A program made the translations under genes and the position numbers. The notes below the pieces were generated by a model. That model ran no database searches and was not told the origin of the DNA. It was given only the letters and a program-made list of their open reading frames with translations. 64,000 bases of DNA, taken from contig CAZSNP010000018.1 of the NCBI GenBank assembly GCA_964608265.1, forward strand, positions 9,554 to 73,553, written 5' to 3'. Shown in pieces: positions 45,194-54,443 of the stretch. This DNA is from JANWXR01 sp964608265 (GTDB lineage: Bacteria; Chloroflexota; Anaerolineae; Anaerolineales; UBA6663). The first letter of the stretch is position 1. Every line of letters begins with the position of its first letter.

Positions 45194-45541
45194 TCAACTG
45201 CCGCGCGTCTGTTTGAGCCAGCCGCCCAGCAAACGGCCTAACTCTGCCACCAGCACGCTCACGTGGCGGTACTGTCCGTCGTTCAACCAATGCCAGTGAT
45301 GGGCCAGCCGCAAATATAGCCGCAGGGTGTTCAGGCGCGCATCCGCAGCCCGGAGCCGTGCCAGGCGCGCTTCGCTACGCTCGCTCTGAGCCGCGAATAC
45401 CGTTTCCTGAAAATCCATCGCCGCGTCCAGCAGGCGCTGCGTCACTGTGGCCCGATAGACGCGGGGGAACCCCTCCGCTTTGGGCAACAACCACGCCAAC
45501 AGATCGAACGTGCGGGTGAGAATGACCATATCGTCTGCCAT
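45194..45541 (-). CDS. avd: DGR accessory variability determinant (Avd)
   Basis: The 115-residue helical, basic protein has the Avd pattern: ILTRTFDLLAWLLPKAEGFP, RATVTQRLLDAAMDF, and a final GRLLGGWLKQTR. Avd forms a pentamer that binds RT and the TR RNA and is essential for mutagenic retrohoming. The start ATG at 45541 is part of CATATG shared with the RT start on the other strand. The open frame extends further upstream but would run antisense inside RT. Confidence 0.85.
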   Translation of the reverse strand: MADDMVILTRTFDLLAWLLPKAEGFPRVYRATVTQRLLDAAMDFQETVFAAQSERSEARLARLRAADARLNTLRLYLRLAHHWHWLNDGQYRHVSVLVAELGRLLGGWLKQTRGS

Positions 45542-46597
45542 ATGACCTCGCCTCTCTTTGCCTCGATTACGGCGTGGGAAAACCTGCTCAGCGCTTACCG
45601 CAAAGCGGCGCGCCGCAAGCGGGGCAAGGCCTCCACCGCGCTTTTTGAACATCAACTCGCCGATCGCTTGTTGGCCCTGCACCAGGATTTGATCACGTAC
45701 GCCTACCGGCCCGGCCGCTACGTGCATTTTGTCATCCATGACCCCAAACTGCGCAAGATCAGCGCCGCACCTTTTCGCGACCGAGTAGTACACCACGCGC
45801 TGTGCAACCTCATCGAGCCGCTGTTCGAGCGCAGTTTCATCTTCGACAGCTATGCCAACCGCATAGGCAAGGGTACCCACCGCGCCGTAGACCGCCTGCA
45901 ACAGTTCGCGCGCCGCTATCGCTTCGTCCTGCGTTGTGATGTGGTGCAGTTTTTTCCGAGCCTCGATCTGACCTTGCTCGCTGCCGAGCTGAAGCGCCAT
46001 CTCCGCGACGAGGACACGTTGTGGTTGTGCGACCGGATCATGAGCAGCGGGGCGGGCGTGCTCGCCGGCGAGTACGACATGGTCTATTTCCCCGGCGATG
46101 ACTTATTCACCGTGGATCGCCCGCGCGGACTACCGATTGGCAACCTCACGAGCCAGTTTTGGGCCAACTGTTACTTGAACCCGTTTGATCATTTCGTGAA
46201 GCGCGAGTTGAGGTGCCCGGCCTATTTGCGCTACGTGGATGACTTCGCGCTATTTTCCAATGACAAGGCCGAGCTATGGGCCTGGAAGCGGGCGCTGGTG
46301 GAGCGGCTCGGCGCGCTGCGTCTGACAATCCACGCGGACGCCGCGCAAGCAGCGCCGGTGGAGTTCGGAATCCCGTGGCTGGGCTTTGTCGTGTATCCCA
46401 CCTACCGGCGGGTGAAGGCGCGCAATGTGGTGAAGTTCTCACGGCGTCTCCAGGCGCGCTGGTCCGATTACGTGGCCGGCGCGATCACCTTTGCCGAGTT
46501 CGATGCCTCGGTGCAGGGCTGGATCAATCATGTGCGTTACGCCGATACCTGGGGCCTGCGCGAGCATGTGCTCGGCCAGCCGTTGCGGCGTGATTAG
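45542..46597 (+). CDS. DGR-type reverse transcriptase
   Basis: The 351-residue RT has FRDRVVHHALCNLIEPLFER, VLRCDVVQFFPSLD, the motif IGNLTSQ in place of the QGxxxSP of retron and group II RTs (a DGR hallmark), YVDD at about 231 and GIPWLGFVV. There is no maturase or endonuclease domain. It copies the TR RNA with errors at adenines. It starts at 45542, directly beside the avd start, so the spacer and TR lie upstream on its strand but are separated from it by antisense avd. Confidence 0.95.
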   Translation: MTSPLFASITAWENLLSAYRKAARRKRGKASTALFEHQLADRLLALHQDLITYAYRPGRYVHFVIHDPKLRKISAAPFRDRVVHHALCNLIEPLFERSFIFDSYANRIGKGTHRAVDRLQQFARRYRFVLRCDVVQFFPSLDLTLLAAELKRHLRDEDTLWLCDRIMSSGAGVLAGEYDMVYFPGDDLFTVDRPRGLPIGNLTSQFWANCYLNPFDHFVKRELRCPAYLRYVDDFALFSNDKAELWAWKRALVERLGALRLTIHADAAQAAPVEFGIPWLGFVVYPTYRRVKARNVVKFSRRLQARWSDYVAGAITFAEFDASVQGWINHVRYADTWGLREHVLGQPLRRD

Positions 46598-46615
46598 GCG
46601 AGCCACCCAAACGCG

Positions 46616-46661
46616 AAAAAAAATCGCCGCGCTGCGCGCGCGCCCTCGCTTCGCTCGGGCG
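46616..46661 (-). terminator. VR2-downstream hairpin and terminator
   Basis: On the minus strand the same CGCCCGAGCGAAGCGAGGGCG hairpin as after VR1 (46641-46661) is followed by a second GC-rich foldback and eight T (46623-46616). It ends target 2 and faces the RT stop. Confidence 0.75.
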
Positions 46662-46717
46662 GATTCAGTGGTCAGTGGGCCAGCGATTCAGTGTTCAGTG
46701 AGTCAGTGCTCAGTGAG

Positions 46718-49700
46718 TCACAGAGAAGGAGGACGACATCCCACCCGAAAACCGTTGTTGAAGTAGCGGAAGTCCGGGGAGTCCCTGCCGCGGCAGGCGA
46801 CGCGCGCGAAGACTTGAACGTTGAACCACGCGCCGCCGCGCACCACCCGAGCGCTTTGTCCGCTCAGCCCGATGTTGTCCGGCTGGTTGAATTCGTTCAA
46901 ACACCACTCCCACACATTGCCGCTCAGATCCAAAGCGCCGCAAGTTGCTGAGCCAGCTGGGTACACGCCTACGGCTGTAGTACGGGCGAGGCCGCTTTCG
47001 CTGGTGTTGGCTTTGGCCGCGTCCCCCGTTGCTCCCCAGGGATATTCAAATCCCTGGCCTCTACCTGTGGCTGCCCACTGCCACTCCCACTCGGTCAGCA
47101 GTCGCAGGCCGGGGTACGCGCCGAGCGTTTTCAAATTCAGGTCGGCGGGGATGTCCGGCCAGCCCAGCCACGCGTTCAGCCAGCGGCAGAAAGCAATGGC
47201 GTCATACTAGGAAACATTCTCACGCGGGTGGTTGCCAAACTTGAAGGTCTGTTCGCCCGGCGCGCGTTTGTGGTCGGCGGCGGCGGCCAGGCCCTTCCGC
47301 CAGCGCGGGTTAGCGAAACCATCCGGCGCATCTATGAACGCCTGGAACTGCAGATAGGTGACGGGGTGCTTGGCGATGTAGAAGGGTTGAACGACGAATG
47401 CCCTGCCTGCAAGGCTGATTTCCCCACCCTCCACCTTCAGCCAGACGATATCCGGCAGGCCCACGTGCTCGGGTTTGTCACCCCACAGCCGTACCTCGTT
47501 TGGGCGCAGCTCGGCGGCGGTGTACGGCCCGGCCTCGCGCGGGCGCAATGGCGCGCTGACGTGCATCAGACCCACGCCCGGCCGCCGGTCACCCAGCGCG
47601 TCAAGGCGTTCACCAATCACCGAGCGGCGGCGATGGGCAGTGGCCGGGTTGTCAATCTCGTCCATCAGCCGGTCAAACTCCAGGCGGATGAACTCCTTCT
47701 CAATGTCATTCAACTCCGGCTCCAGCCGCTCTTGCATCTGGTACACGGGCTGGAGGCGCTCATCCGGCCACAGGTAGGCGGGCCGGCGGCGGTGGTTCGC
47801 CCACACGGCGGCGGCGGCCCGCACCTGCCGCAGCAGAATCAGATCAGCCTGCGCTGCCTCAATCCACGTCTCCAAACGCCGCCAACTGCGGAAGAGCGCT
47901 TCGTGCGCCACTTCTACCAATGCTTCGTTGTTGGCGCTTCTCGACGTGACCAACAGGCGCGCGTCCACCAACGCCTGCGTCAATTGGGTGCCGGCCTCGT
48001 CGGCTCGCACGCGAACTTGCAGGGCACGCTTGCGAGTGGCCTGGCCGCTTTCATCCACCTCCACCAGCTCGCGGAACACACGCGGCAGGGCGGCCTGCAC
48101 CGCGGCGTCCAAACCATCAAACGTCGCCTGCGCCCGCGCGCCAATCGCGCCCTGCACGCCGCCAAAAGCGTTGTACGCCGCCCAGGTCAAGTCGCTCTGC
48201 CCGGCGGATGCCTGATGGAGTTGGTCGAGCGCATAGGCCAGCAAAGCCAGTGCGCCGGGGTCGTCGCCGGTATCGGTCACGATTTGCCGCGCCAGCCCCC
48301 CAGCTTCAAACTGCAGACCGGCCACTCGTACCGGGCCGGTCAGCATCTCGTGCAGTTCCAGCGGTGCGGGCGCGCTCAGGGTGAAGGTAGCGTTGTGGCG
48401 GTTGATGAGCCGCGACAACGTCGGTGATTTTACGCAGTAGTGATAGAAATCGTCCCGCAGGGTGGCAAGCAGAACCACGCGCGGTGATTGCGCGGCCTCC
48501 TCCAGCGCGGCGCAGAAATCCTGGCGCAAGGCTTCATCCGTCACGCGCGTGAACGTCTCTTCAAACTGGTCAATGAACAAAACGACCCGCTGCCAATCGG
48601 GGGTGTGAGCCAGGTGTTCTTCCAAGGCAGCGCGCAACCCGACGGGGCCGGTGCGCAGGCGGCGGCCGAGGTCGCGCATCGGCAACCGCAATGGGTCAGC
48701 CAACAGCGCGCCGGTCAGCGCATCGAAGGGGTCACCCTTGCCCCAGGCATCAGGGGTAAAGGCGATGACAGGCCAGCGCTCGCTGCCGGGCAAGGCACCC
48801 TCGCGCAGGCGCGGCACCACGCCCGCGCCCACCAGCGACGACTTGCCCGAACCGGACGCGCCGACCACTGCGATGAAGCGGCAAGTTGGTTCGGCGAGGC
48901 GTTTGAGCAGTTGATCGGTCTCTGCGCCGCGCCCAAAGAACACCGGCGCATCGTCCGGGCCAAGGGCGCGCAAGCCGGGGAACGGCGATTTGTCTTTCGG
49001 CCAGGTCACGGCGGCCACCACCGACGCAGAAGTGGCGGCGGGCTCAGGTCTGGCCGCCGGGCGTTTGAACTCAATCAACTCCGCGATGACTTTGCGAAGG
49101 TGTTGCTCAAAAAGGTCGCCGAATTGCGAGGGCGACTCAAAGACGTTATACGCCAGCCGGACGGAGCCGTCGGCGTTGTTGAAGCCGGCGAAGAAATCCT
49201 GCACCGCCTTGCGTTGATTTGCCTTGTCTTGAAAATCAGGCGCATCGGGGTCGAGCAGTATCTTCTCCATGCGTCGATATACCATCACCCGAGGCAGGCG
49301 TGTATCCTCGAAGGAGCTGAGCGCCTCGTCCAACTCCCACTCCGTGCCGGAGCGATACTGGCCGCCGCCGGGTTTGGGATAGCGGCTGGCATCCAGCGGC
49401 GTGCCCATGCGTGACCAGAACAGCGCCACGAAGATGTCGCACTCCGAGGGGCGCGGCAGGCCTTGGGCGATGGCGCTCTGCGGGTCAATGCCGGCCAGCA
49501 GGGGCGTGGCGTCGTCGGGTTTATCCCAGGCCACCGCCTCCAAAGTGAGTTTCGCTTTGTATAGCGGGTCGGTTTGCAGTTTGGCAATCGCCTTCAATGC
49601 CAGGCGGCGCTCATCCTTTACATCGCTGGGCGAAGCCAGAAAAACGCGCAGCCGGTGCCCAGCGACGGCCAGCGTCTCAGCCGCGCGCTGGCTGAGCGTA

Positions 49701-49957
49701 TCCGCCAGCGTCATCAGCCGGTTGAGCAAGTCGGTGGGTAGGTTGGTGGTTTGATGGACGAGGATCTGGATGTCGCTGCCAATGGCCACCGCCGTGGAAC
49801 CGGTGATGTTGCCCACGTTGATGCGACCGCTGGCGCTCGACAGCGCAGCCTCCAACTTCCGGACGCTGGCGTGCAGCGCGGGATCGCTGTTGCGCGCGGC
49901 GTGGGTGCGCAGGTCGGTCAGAAGGGGGGCGATCGAGGTGTCAGTCTCCGGGATCAT
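46718..49957 (-). pseudogene. DGR target 2: DUF4062, STAND NTPase and variable lectin-fold protein, interrupted by an amber codon
   Basis: The frame starts at ATG 49957: helical N-terminus with GNITGSTAVAIG, DUF4062 (RLRVFLASPSDVKDE about 103), STAND NTPase (FPGLRALGPDDAPVFFGR, Walker A GASGSGKSS about 366, VVLFIDQFEETF about 457), then the FGE/C-type lectin domain ending in VR2. At 47207-47209 the conserved motif VSWYDA reads VS-stop-YDA: TGG has become TAG. The frame is otherwise open to 46718 (1079 codons). Without readthrough the product is 916 residues and lacks the variable domain. Confidence 0.88.
46723..46856 (-). repeat. DGR variable repeat VR2
   Basis: The 134-bp block on the minus strand aligns without gaps to the template repeat. 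Up to the common GGTTTTCGGGTGGGATGTCG it differs at 21 positions, 20 of them template A and one T to G. It encodes the end of the second lectin-fold domain. About 90 bp downstream of VR2 is nearly identical to that downstream of VR1. Confidence 0.92.
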
Positions 49958-50164
49958 GATTCTGGATTGATCGCATGTTTTGTGGCGCGTTCCACTTTGG
50001 CGCGTGCGGCGATTATACGCCGAACCCACCAATGCTTCACCGTTGGCTGCAGAGAAAAACTAACAGGCCGACGTGCAGCAGCGTATTGTGGTCTGAGAAA
50101 TCGTTGCGCCCAAATTGATCTTTGACAGGTGTCTCGTGAGTCGTCCACGACCACATAGACCACG

Positions 50165-50250
50165 AATCAAAAAAGAAAAACCAATCAACAGTCTCCGACT
50201 GTCAGACATGCGAGACAGAGAAGCCTTTGCCCTCGGGGCTTCTCTGTCTC
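50165..50250 (-). terminator. Hairpins after radC
   Basis: A perfect 14-bp stem GAGACAGAGAAGCC/GGCTTCTCTGTCTC (50212-50225, 50237-50250) is followed on the minus strand by a small CAGTC/GACTG stem and a T-rich TTTTTCTTTTTT. It ends radC transcription. Apart from these hairpins the 49958-50284 interval holds no gene. Confidence 0.65.
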
Positions 50251-50284
50251 AAATTGGATTCTCGTCGAGCAACCTCCTTCCGCC

Positions 50285-50986
50285 TCAGAATCCAAGCCCC
50301 CTTTCTTTCAAAGACACCCAGCGACCGCCGCCCAGAATCACGTGATCGAGTAACTCCACGTCCAGGAGCTTGCCGGCTTCGCCCACCGCCCGTGTCACCG
50401 CCACATCCTCGGGGCTGGGGGATGGATCGGTGGACGGGTGGTTGTGGCTGAGAATGACACCCGCTGCGTTAACCTTCACTGCCTCGCGAAAGACCTCACT
50501 CACGCGGATCAGCGACATATTCAATGACCCGTGGTAAATCTGCACGGGCTGGCTCATCAAGCGGTTGCGCGTGTCGAGCAACAGCACATACAAATACTCC
50601 TGTTCGCGATGCATGAGCAACGGCTGGAGCACCGCGACCGCGTCCGCGGGTGAGCGGACCATCGGCCGGTCATCATCCGGCGTCAGCAGCCGGCGACTGA
50701 TCTCCAGCGCCGAACGCAACCGCGCCGCCGTGGTCGCGCCGACGCCCTTCACCTGCGTGAGATCGGTCACGCTCGCGCGGGCCAACTGGTGCAGCGAGCC
50801 GAATTGATGGAGCAACTCGGCCGCAAGCTCCACCGGGCGCGGTCCGCCAATGAGCGCCGCCACTAACTCCGCCGAATTGCAGGCCGCGCTGTCCGCCGCG
50901 ACGCGATAGGCCGGCCGTTCATGGATGGGCAGGGCAAAATGTTGAGCCCGGGCGCAGCCCGGAAACTCAAACGGTAATTGAGACAT
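50285..50986 (-). CDS. radC: RadC-family JAB/MPN protein
   Basis: The 233-residue protein has a helix-hairpin-helix region (LTQVKGVGATTAARL) and a JAB domain with the metal motif SHNHPSTDPSPSPED. RadC-like proteins are common on plasmids, ICEs and phages, often next to antirestriction or replication genes, and their biochemical role is uncertain. Here it begins the replication and repair block of the element. Confidence 0.93.
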   Translation of the reverse strand: MSQLPFEFPGCARAQHFALPIHERPAYRVAADSAACNSAELVAALIGGPRPVELAAELLHQFGSLHQLARASVTDLTQVKGVGATTAARLRSALEISRRLLTPDDDRPMVRSPADAVAVLQPLLMHREQEYLYVLLLDTRNRLMSQPVQIYHGSLNMSLIRVSEVFREAVKVNAAGVILSHNHPSTDPSPSPEDVAVTRAVGEAGKLLDVELLDHVILGGGRWVSLKERGLGF

Positions 50987-51009
50987 CGTGACCTCCTGAG
51001 AAACGCAAA

Positions 51010-51035
51010 CGGGCGGCTCCCGAAGGAACCGCCCG
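51010..51035 (-). terminator. Hairpin between VWA gene and radC
   Basis: CGGGCGG and CCGCCCG with an inner TCC/GGA close a CGAA loop. On the minus strand GTTTGCGTTTCTC follows. Similar hairpins separate other genes of this block. Confidence 0.55.
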
Positions 51036-51067
51036 TCGCGTGCACAAGATTGAATGGTGGAGAAGCG

Positions 51068-52633
51068 TCAAGCCAGGCTGCGCAGCAGATCGCCCAGGCG
51101 TTCCGGGAGTTGCTCGGGCGAACAGACGATGAGCCAGCGGAACAGCGCCTTCAACTTCTGCTCATCGTCGGTGCTCTGGCCCAGATACACTCCAATGGGC
51201 GTGATCGCCCGGCTCTCCAGATGGCGCAAGTGTTTCAGAGACAACTCCCAGTCGTAGCCGCGCCGGCCCGAATACACCGGCTGGCCATCATGGATCACCA
51301 CTAACACCTTCAGCCGTTCGGGCCTCGCTGCCAATTCGCGTTCGGCCAACTCGAGCCCCCAGAACAGGAACTCCATCGCCGTCGTGCCGCGATAGCCAGC
51401 GATCAGGGCTTTGGTCGTCTCGCGCGCCACGGGGGAGAGCGACTCGGTAAGCGGGAACGTCAGCCGATCTTCGTCCGTGTCGCTGTTCGCGCCAAAGGCC
51501 GCCATCCCAAGCGGGATTTCGAGCTGCGTCGCCGCCAGATACAGCGTCATCAGGGCCAGTTGCACATACGTCTCGGCGTCGGACATCGAGCCGCTGCGAT
51601 CCACCAGCACATAGGCCGCCAGCGAACGCGGGGCGCGCTCCACACCCTGCGCCAGCAAACACGGCCTGTCCGGTGTGCGCAACTCCTGCCGAAAGGTGAA
51701 ACGACCGCGCCACTCATGCGGGAGTGGATGGACATCCGGCTCGGGCACCTTCAGCGCCTCGGCCAATTGGCGGGCGAGCGGCCGCGCCGCATCCTCCAGC
51801 GCCACATACGGCGCTGGCCGCAGAAACTCATCCTCAGCCACGACCGGAACATCATCGCTGCCCTCGACCCCCAGGCCCGGCTGTATCGTCGCGCACGCAC
51901 CGGCGATGGACAGTGGCTCACCGTCGCGCTCGACGGGTATGCCGCGCAACGACGACCAGGACAAAATCGAACCGAGAGGCCGTGCTGACGGCGGCAGGCC
52001 GAGGATCTCCAACACCCGCCGCGCCAGCTCGATGACCGCCTGGGTCTCAGCCGCTGCCCACGCTTCTTCCACCAACGGCCGCACCTGCGACCACAGCGCT
52101 TCCCCAGCCGCGCTCACTTTCAGTTGCCTGAGCATCTGCTTCTCAGATGTCCGCGCGTACGCCCAACGCCACGCCAGACAGCAACCTATGGCCTGCCAGC
52201 GCGGATCGGCCTCGCGCGACCTGAACCGCAAATAGCTGAGATCCCCCAACATCGTGATCGCCGGCGCGATGCCGGGATAGAAGCGCGTGATCAAACGCTC
52301 GATGCGTTCGTCTTCGAGGATGTTTGTCAGTTGGCAGAGCACATCCTCGCGCGCCTCCGGCCAGCTGCCGGTGAACAGCGCGTGCGCGACTTCGTGCGCC
52401 AGCAGCCCCTGCGTGGCGCGAAACTGCACCGTCACCCCTTCATCCGAGAACAACACCGGGTTGGCCTGGATCACCTGGCGCTTCGGATCGCAGAAGCCGG
52501 TGCCTTCCGGCTTGAGTGTGACGCGATAGCGGCGGCCGCGCAGCGGTGAGAGCAACGCCAACGCAAACGTCATGAGTCGCTCTTGCACCGCGCGCCACAA
52601 CCACCACGTCTGGCGAGGATCGGTCGTTTTCAT
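51068..52633 (-). CDS. VWA protein with N-terminal HExxH motif
   Basis: The 521-residue protein has a metallopeptidase-like segment GLLAHEVAHALFTGSW (HEVAH) near residue 85 with ILEDERIERL following, and a C-terminal VWA domain with MIDAS DRSGSMSD and GYRGTTAMEFLF. It resembles CobT/NorD-type partners of MoxR ATPases. The upstream gene encodes such an ATPase, so the two probably form a chaperone or remodelling pair. AAAGGA precedes ATG 52633. Confidence 0.82.
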   Translation of the reverse strand: MKTTDPRQTWWLWRAVQERLMTFALALLSPLRGRRYRVTLKPEGTGFCDPKRQVIQANPVLFSDEGVTVQFRATQGLLAHEVAHALFTGSWPEAREDVLCQLTNILEDERIERLITRFYPGIAPAITMLGDLSYLRFRSREADPRWQAIGCCLAWRWAYARTSEKQMLRQLKVSAAGEALWSQVRPLVEEAWAAAETQAVIELARRVLEILGLPPSARPLGSILSWSSLRGIPVERDGEPLSIAGACATIQPGLGVEGSDDVPVVAEDEFLRPAPYVALEDAARPLARQLAEALKVPEPDVHPLPHEWRGRFTFRQELRTPDRPCLLAQGVERAPRSLAAYVLVDRSGSMSDAETYVQLALMTLYLAATQLEIPLGMAAFGANSDTDEDRLTFPLTESLSPVARETTKALIAGYRGTTAMEFLFWGLELAERELAARPERLKVLVVIHDGQPVYSGRRGYDWELSLKHLRHLESRAITPIGVYLGQSTDDEQKLKALFRWLIVCSPEQLPERLGDLLRSLA

Positions 52634-52682
52634 GGTTTTGTTTCCTTTGCAGAAAATGGGGAGGAGGGTGGGAAGCCGGGAG

Positions 52683-52762
52683 AGGGTGACAGGGTGACAC
52701 GGTGACATGGTGACAAGGCGATCCATGCAATCACCCAGTCACCCCTGCACCCTGTCACCTTG
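52683..52762. repeat. GGTGACA short tandem repeats
   Basis: GGTGACA recurs about four times (GGGTGACACGGTGACATGGT and neighbours) and is followed by inverted CACCCAGTCACCC and CTGTCACC units, so the region between the AAA and VWA genes can fold into a hairpin. It is a dispersed-type repeat without coding capacity. Confidence 0.6.
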
Positions 52763-52779
52763 GCACTCCTTCATCGCCG

Positions 52780-54363
52780 CTACACTTCCGCGACCTCCCC
52801 CTTCGGCAGCACGCCCTGCGAGACCAGGTAGTCGGTGAGGCCGGCGTATTTGGCCGAGCGCACCAGGCCGAGATGATCGCGGCCACAGGCCAGGTCGGCC
52901 CAGACGCGCTGCCCGAGGCGCATCACCTCCGCCACCGTCCGCGCGGATTGCTGCGCGCACAGCCGCGCCCAGTTGAGGAGCGACGCCGTGTCGATACAGC
53001 CGGGCAGGTCGCCGTTGCGCCGCATCTGGCGCGTGTATTGGGCGACCAGGCACAGTGCCTGTGCGACCTTTGCCTCCAGCGGCACGCGCGCCTCGAGCAA
53101 CATCAACTCCTGCGCCAGGGACAAATAATCGAAGTCCAGCACGAGGTCGAAGCGACGCCGCACGGCAGGGTCAAGCGGATACACCGCGTAATCGCCCCCG
53201 AAGTTGCCGGCGCCAATCACGCGCAGATGCTCGACCGGGCACCACACGACTTCAGACGTGAGCGGCACTTCCACGACGTAGTAGTGGGCACTGCCCGCCA
53301 CCGCCAACCCTTGCCGTTCACACAGCGCCTGCGACTTGGGGTTCATCAGTCCCAGCAGCAGGTTGAGATACTCGCGCCGCACGCGGTTGATCTCATCCAG
53401 GAACAGCACGACCGGTTCATGCTGTGCCTGCCGCATGGCCCGCAGCAGTGGGCCATCAACCCAACGCCGTTCACCGCTCACTTGCGGCAGGATCGCGCCC
53501 AGAAAGTCCAGGTCCGTCAGCCCCTCCTTGCCTTCGATCGTGATCAGCGCGGCCAGGCTCTCCAGCACCGCTTGCTGCACGGCATACGTTTTGCCCGTGC
53601 CGGTCGGGCCGGCCAGCAACACGTTCAGGCCCTCCTGCAATCCGCTCGCCAGTGCGGGCACCTGCCAACCGACGAACCCGTCAACCCTCGGCGACGGTGC
53701 TTTCGCCACTGACTTCGCCTTCGGGCGTTTGATGGGCGTCGCCTTGGTCAGCAACTTCTGCAGGGCGTCGGGATCGGTGAGGGGCGCGACATCCAGCGAC
53801 ACGCCGCCCGGCGCGCTCGCCCCGGTCGACTCCGCGATCTCGATCTTTGGAAAGCGATCGGCCCCCGGCGATGGCGAGGCATCGCCGTAGCGGCTGAGGT
53901 AATACAACTCGTCGCCGCAGCGCACCAGGGGTTCTTTGAGCGCCGGGGTCTTGCCGTGTTTCTGGTAGGCCGATTGCAGATTGACGTAGGCGCCCCAGAA
54001 ATCCTGCGCGCGGGCCGGGTCAGCCAGGGCTTCGACGATGACGAGCAGCCCGAAGTGATAGGTGAGCTTGTTGGGCTCGCCGCGCGGCATGTGCCAGCGC
54101 GTGGCCGTCTGCCAACACCAGCCCGTGGCGCCGGGTGTGGATTTGCTGGCGACTTGCGCCTGCACCCCCTCGGCATGCAGTGTGCCTTGACGCACACCAC
54201 CATCCAGCGCCGCGAGCAAGGCGCGCACCAGGATGGCGCTCACCGCCGCGACACTGGCGGCGTTGCGCCGCGCGGCGTATGCGAGTTCTTCGCTGCCCTT
54301 GAGCCAATCGAGGCCCTCATCGGTCAGCGCCGACTTCTTACGAAACAACAGGCTTGCGTCCAT
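52780..54363 (-). CDS. MoxR-like AAA+ ATPase
   Basis: The 527-residue protein has an N-terminal domain of unknown fold (about 1-225) and an AAA+ module with Walker A AGPTGTGKTY, Walker B VVLFLDEINRV and sensor-type RVIGAGNFG. It resembles CbbQ/NorQ/CobS-type ATPases that act with VWA proteins. ATG 54363 has GGAG about 10 nt upstream. The VWA-HExxH gene follows after about 150 nt. Confidence 0.87.
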   Translation of the reverse strand: MDASLLFRKKSALTDEGLDWLKGSEELAYAARRNAASVAAVSAILVRALLAALDGGVRQGTLHAEGVQAQVASKSTPGATGWCWQTATRWHMPRGEPNKLTYHFGLLVIVEALADPARAQDFWGAYVNLQSAYQKHGKTPALKEPLVRCGDELYYLSRYGDASPSPGADRFPKIEIAESTGASAPGGVSLDVAPLTDPDALQKLLTKATPIKRPKAKSVAKAPSPRVDGFVGWQVPALASGLQEGLNVLLAGPTGTGKTYAVQQAVLESLAALITIEGKEGLTDLDFLGAILPQVSGERRWVDGPLLRAMRQAQHEPVVLFLDEINRVRREYLNLLLGLMNPKSQALCERQGLAVAGSAHYYVVEVPLTSEVVWCPVEHLRVIGAGNFGGDYAVYPLDPAVRRRFDLVLDFDYLSLAQELMLLEARVPLEAKVAQALCLVAQYTRQMRRNGDLPGCIDTASLLNWARLCAQQSARTVAEVMRLGQRVWADLACGRDHLGLVRSAKYAGLTDYLVSQGVLPKGEVAEV

Positions 54364-54443
54364 AGTGTGTGACTCCAAAAAGGGTGAGGGGAGATGGAGA
54401 GGCCAGTGAACGGTTCGTGTCCGCAGCCGGGCAGGGCTGCGTG

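Noticed and set aside
45194..46000. Longer minus-strand frame (268 codons) containing avd
   Set aside because: Its first 150 codons are antisense to conserved RT motifs and have no family resemblance. The Avd-like part starts at ATG 45541.
45542..46597. Retron or group II intron reverse transcriptase
   Set aside because: No maturase domain, intron folds or msr/msd pair. The IGNLTSQ motif, Avd and TR/VR pattern identify a DGR.
50285..50986. RadC gene as chromosomal housekeeping gene marking the end of the element
   Set aside because: RadC-like genes are frequent on mobile elements, and the genes after it (primase, SSB, Rad52-like, ParAB) are also element-type, so the boundary is not placed here.
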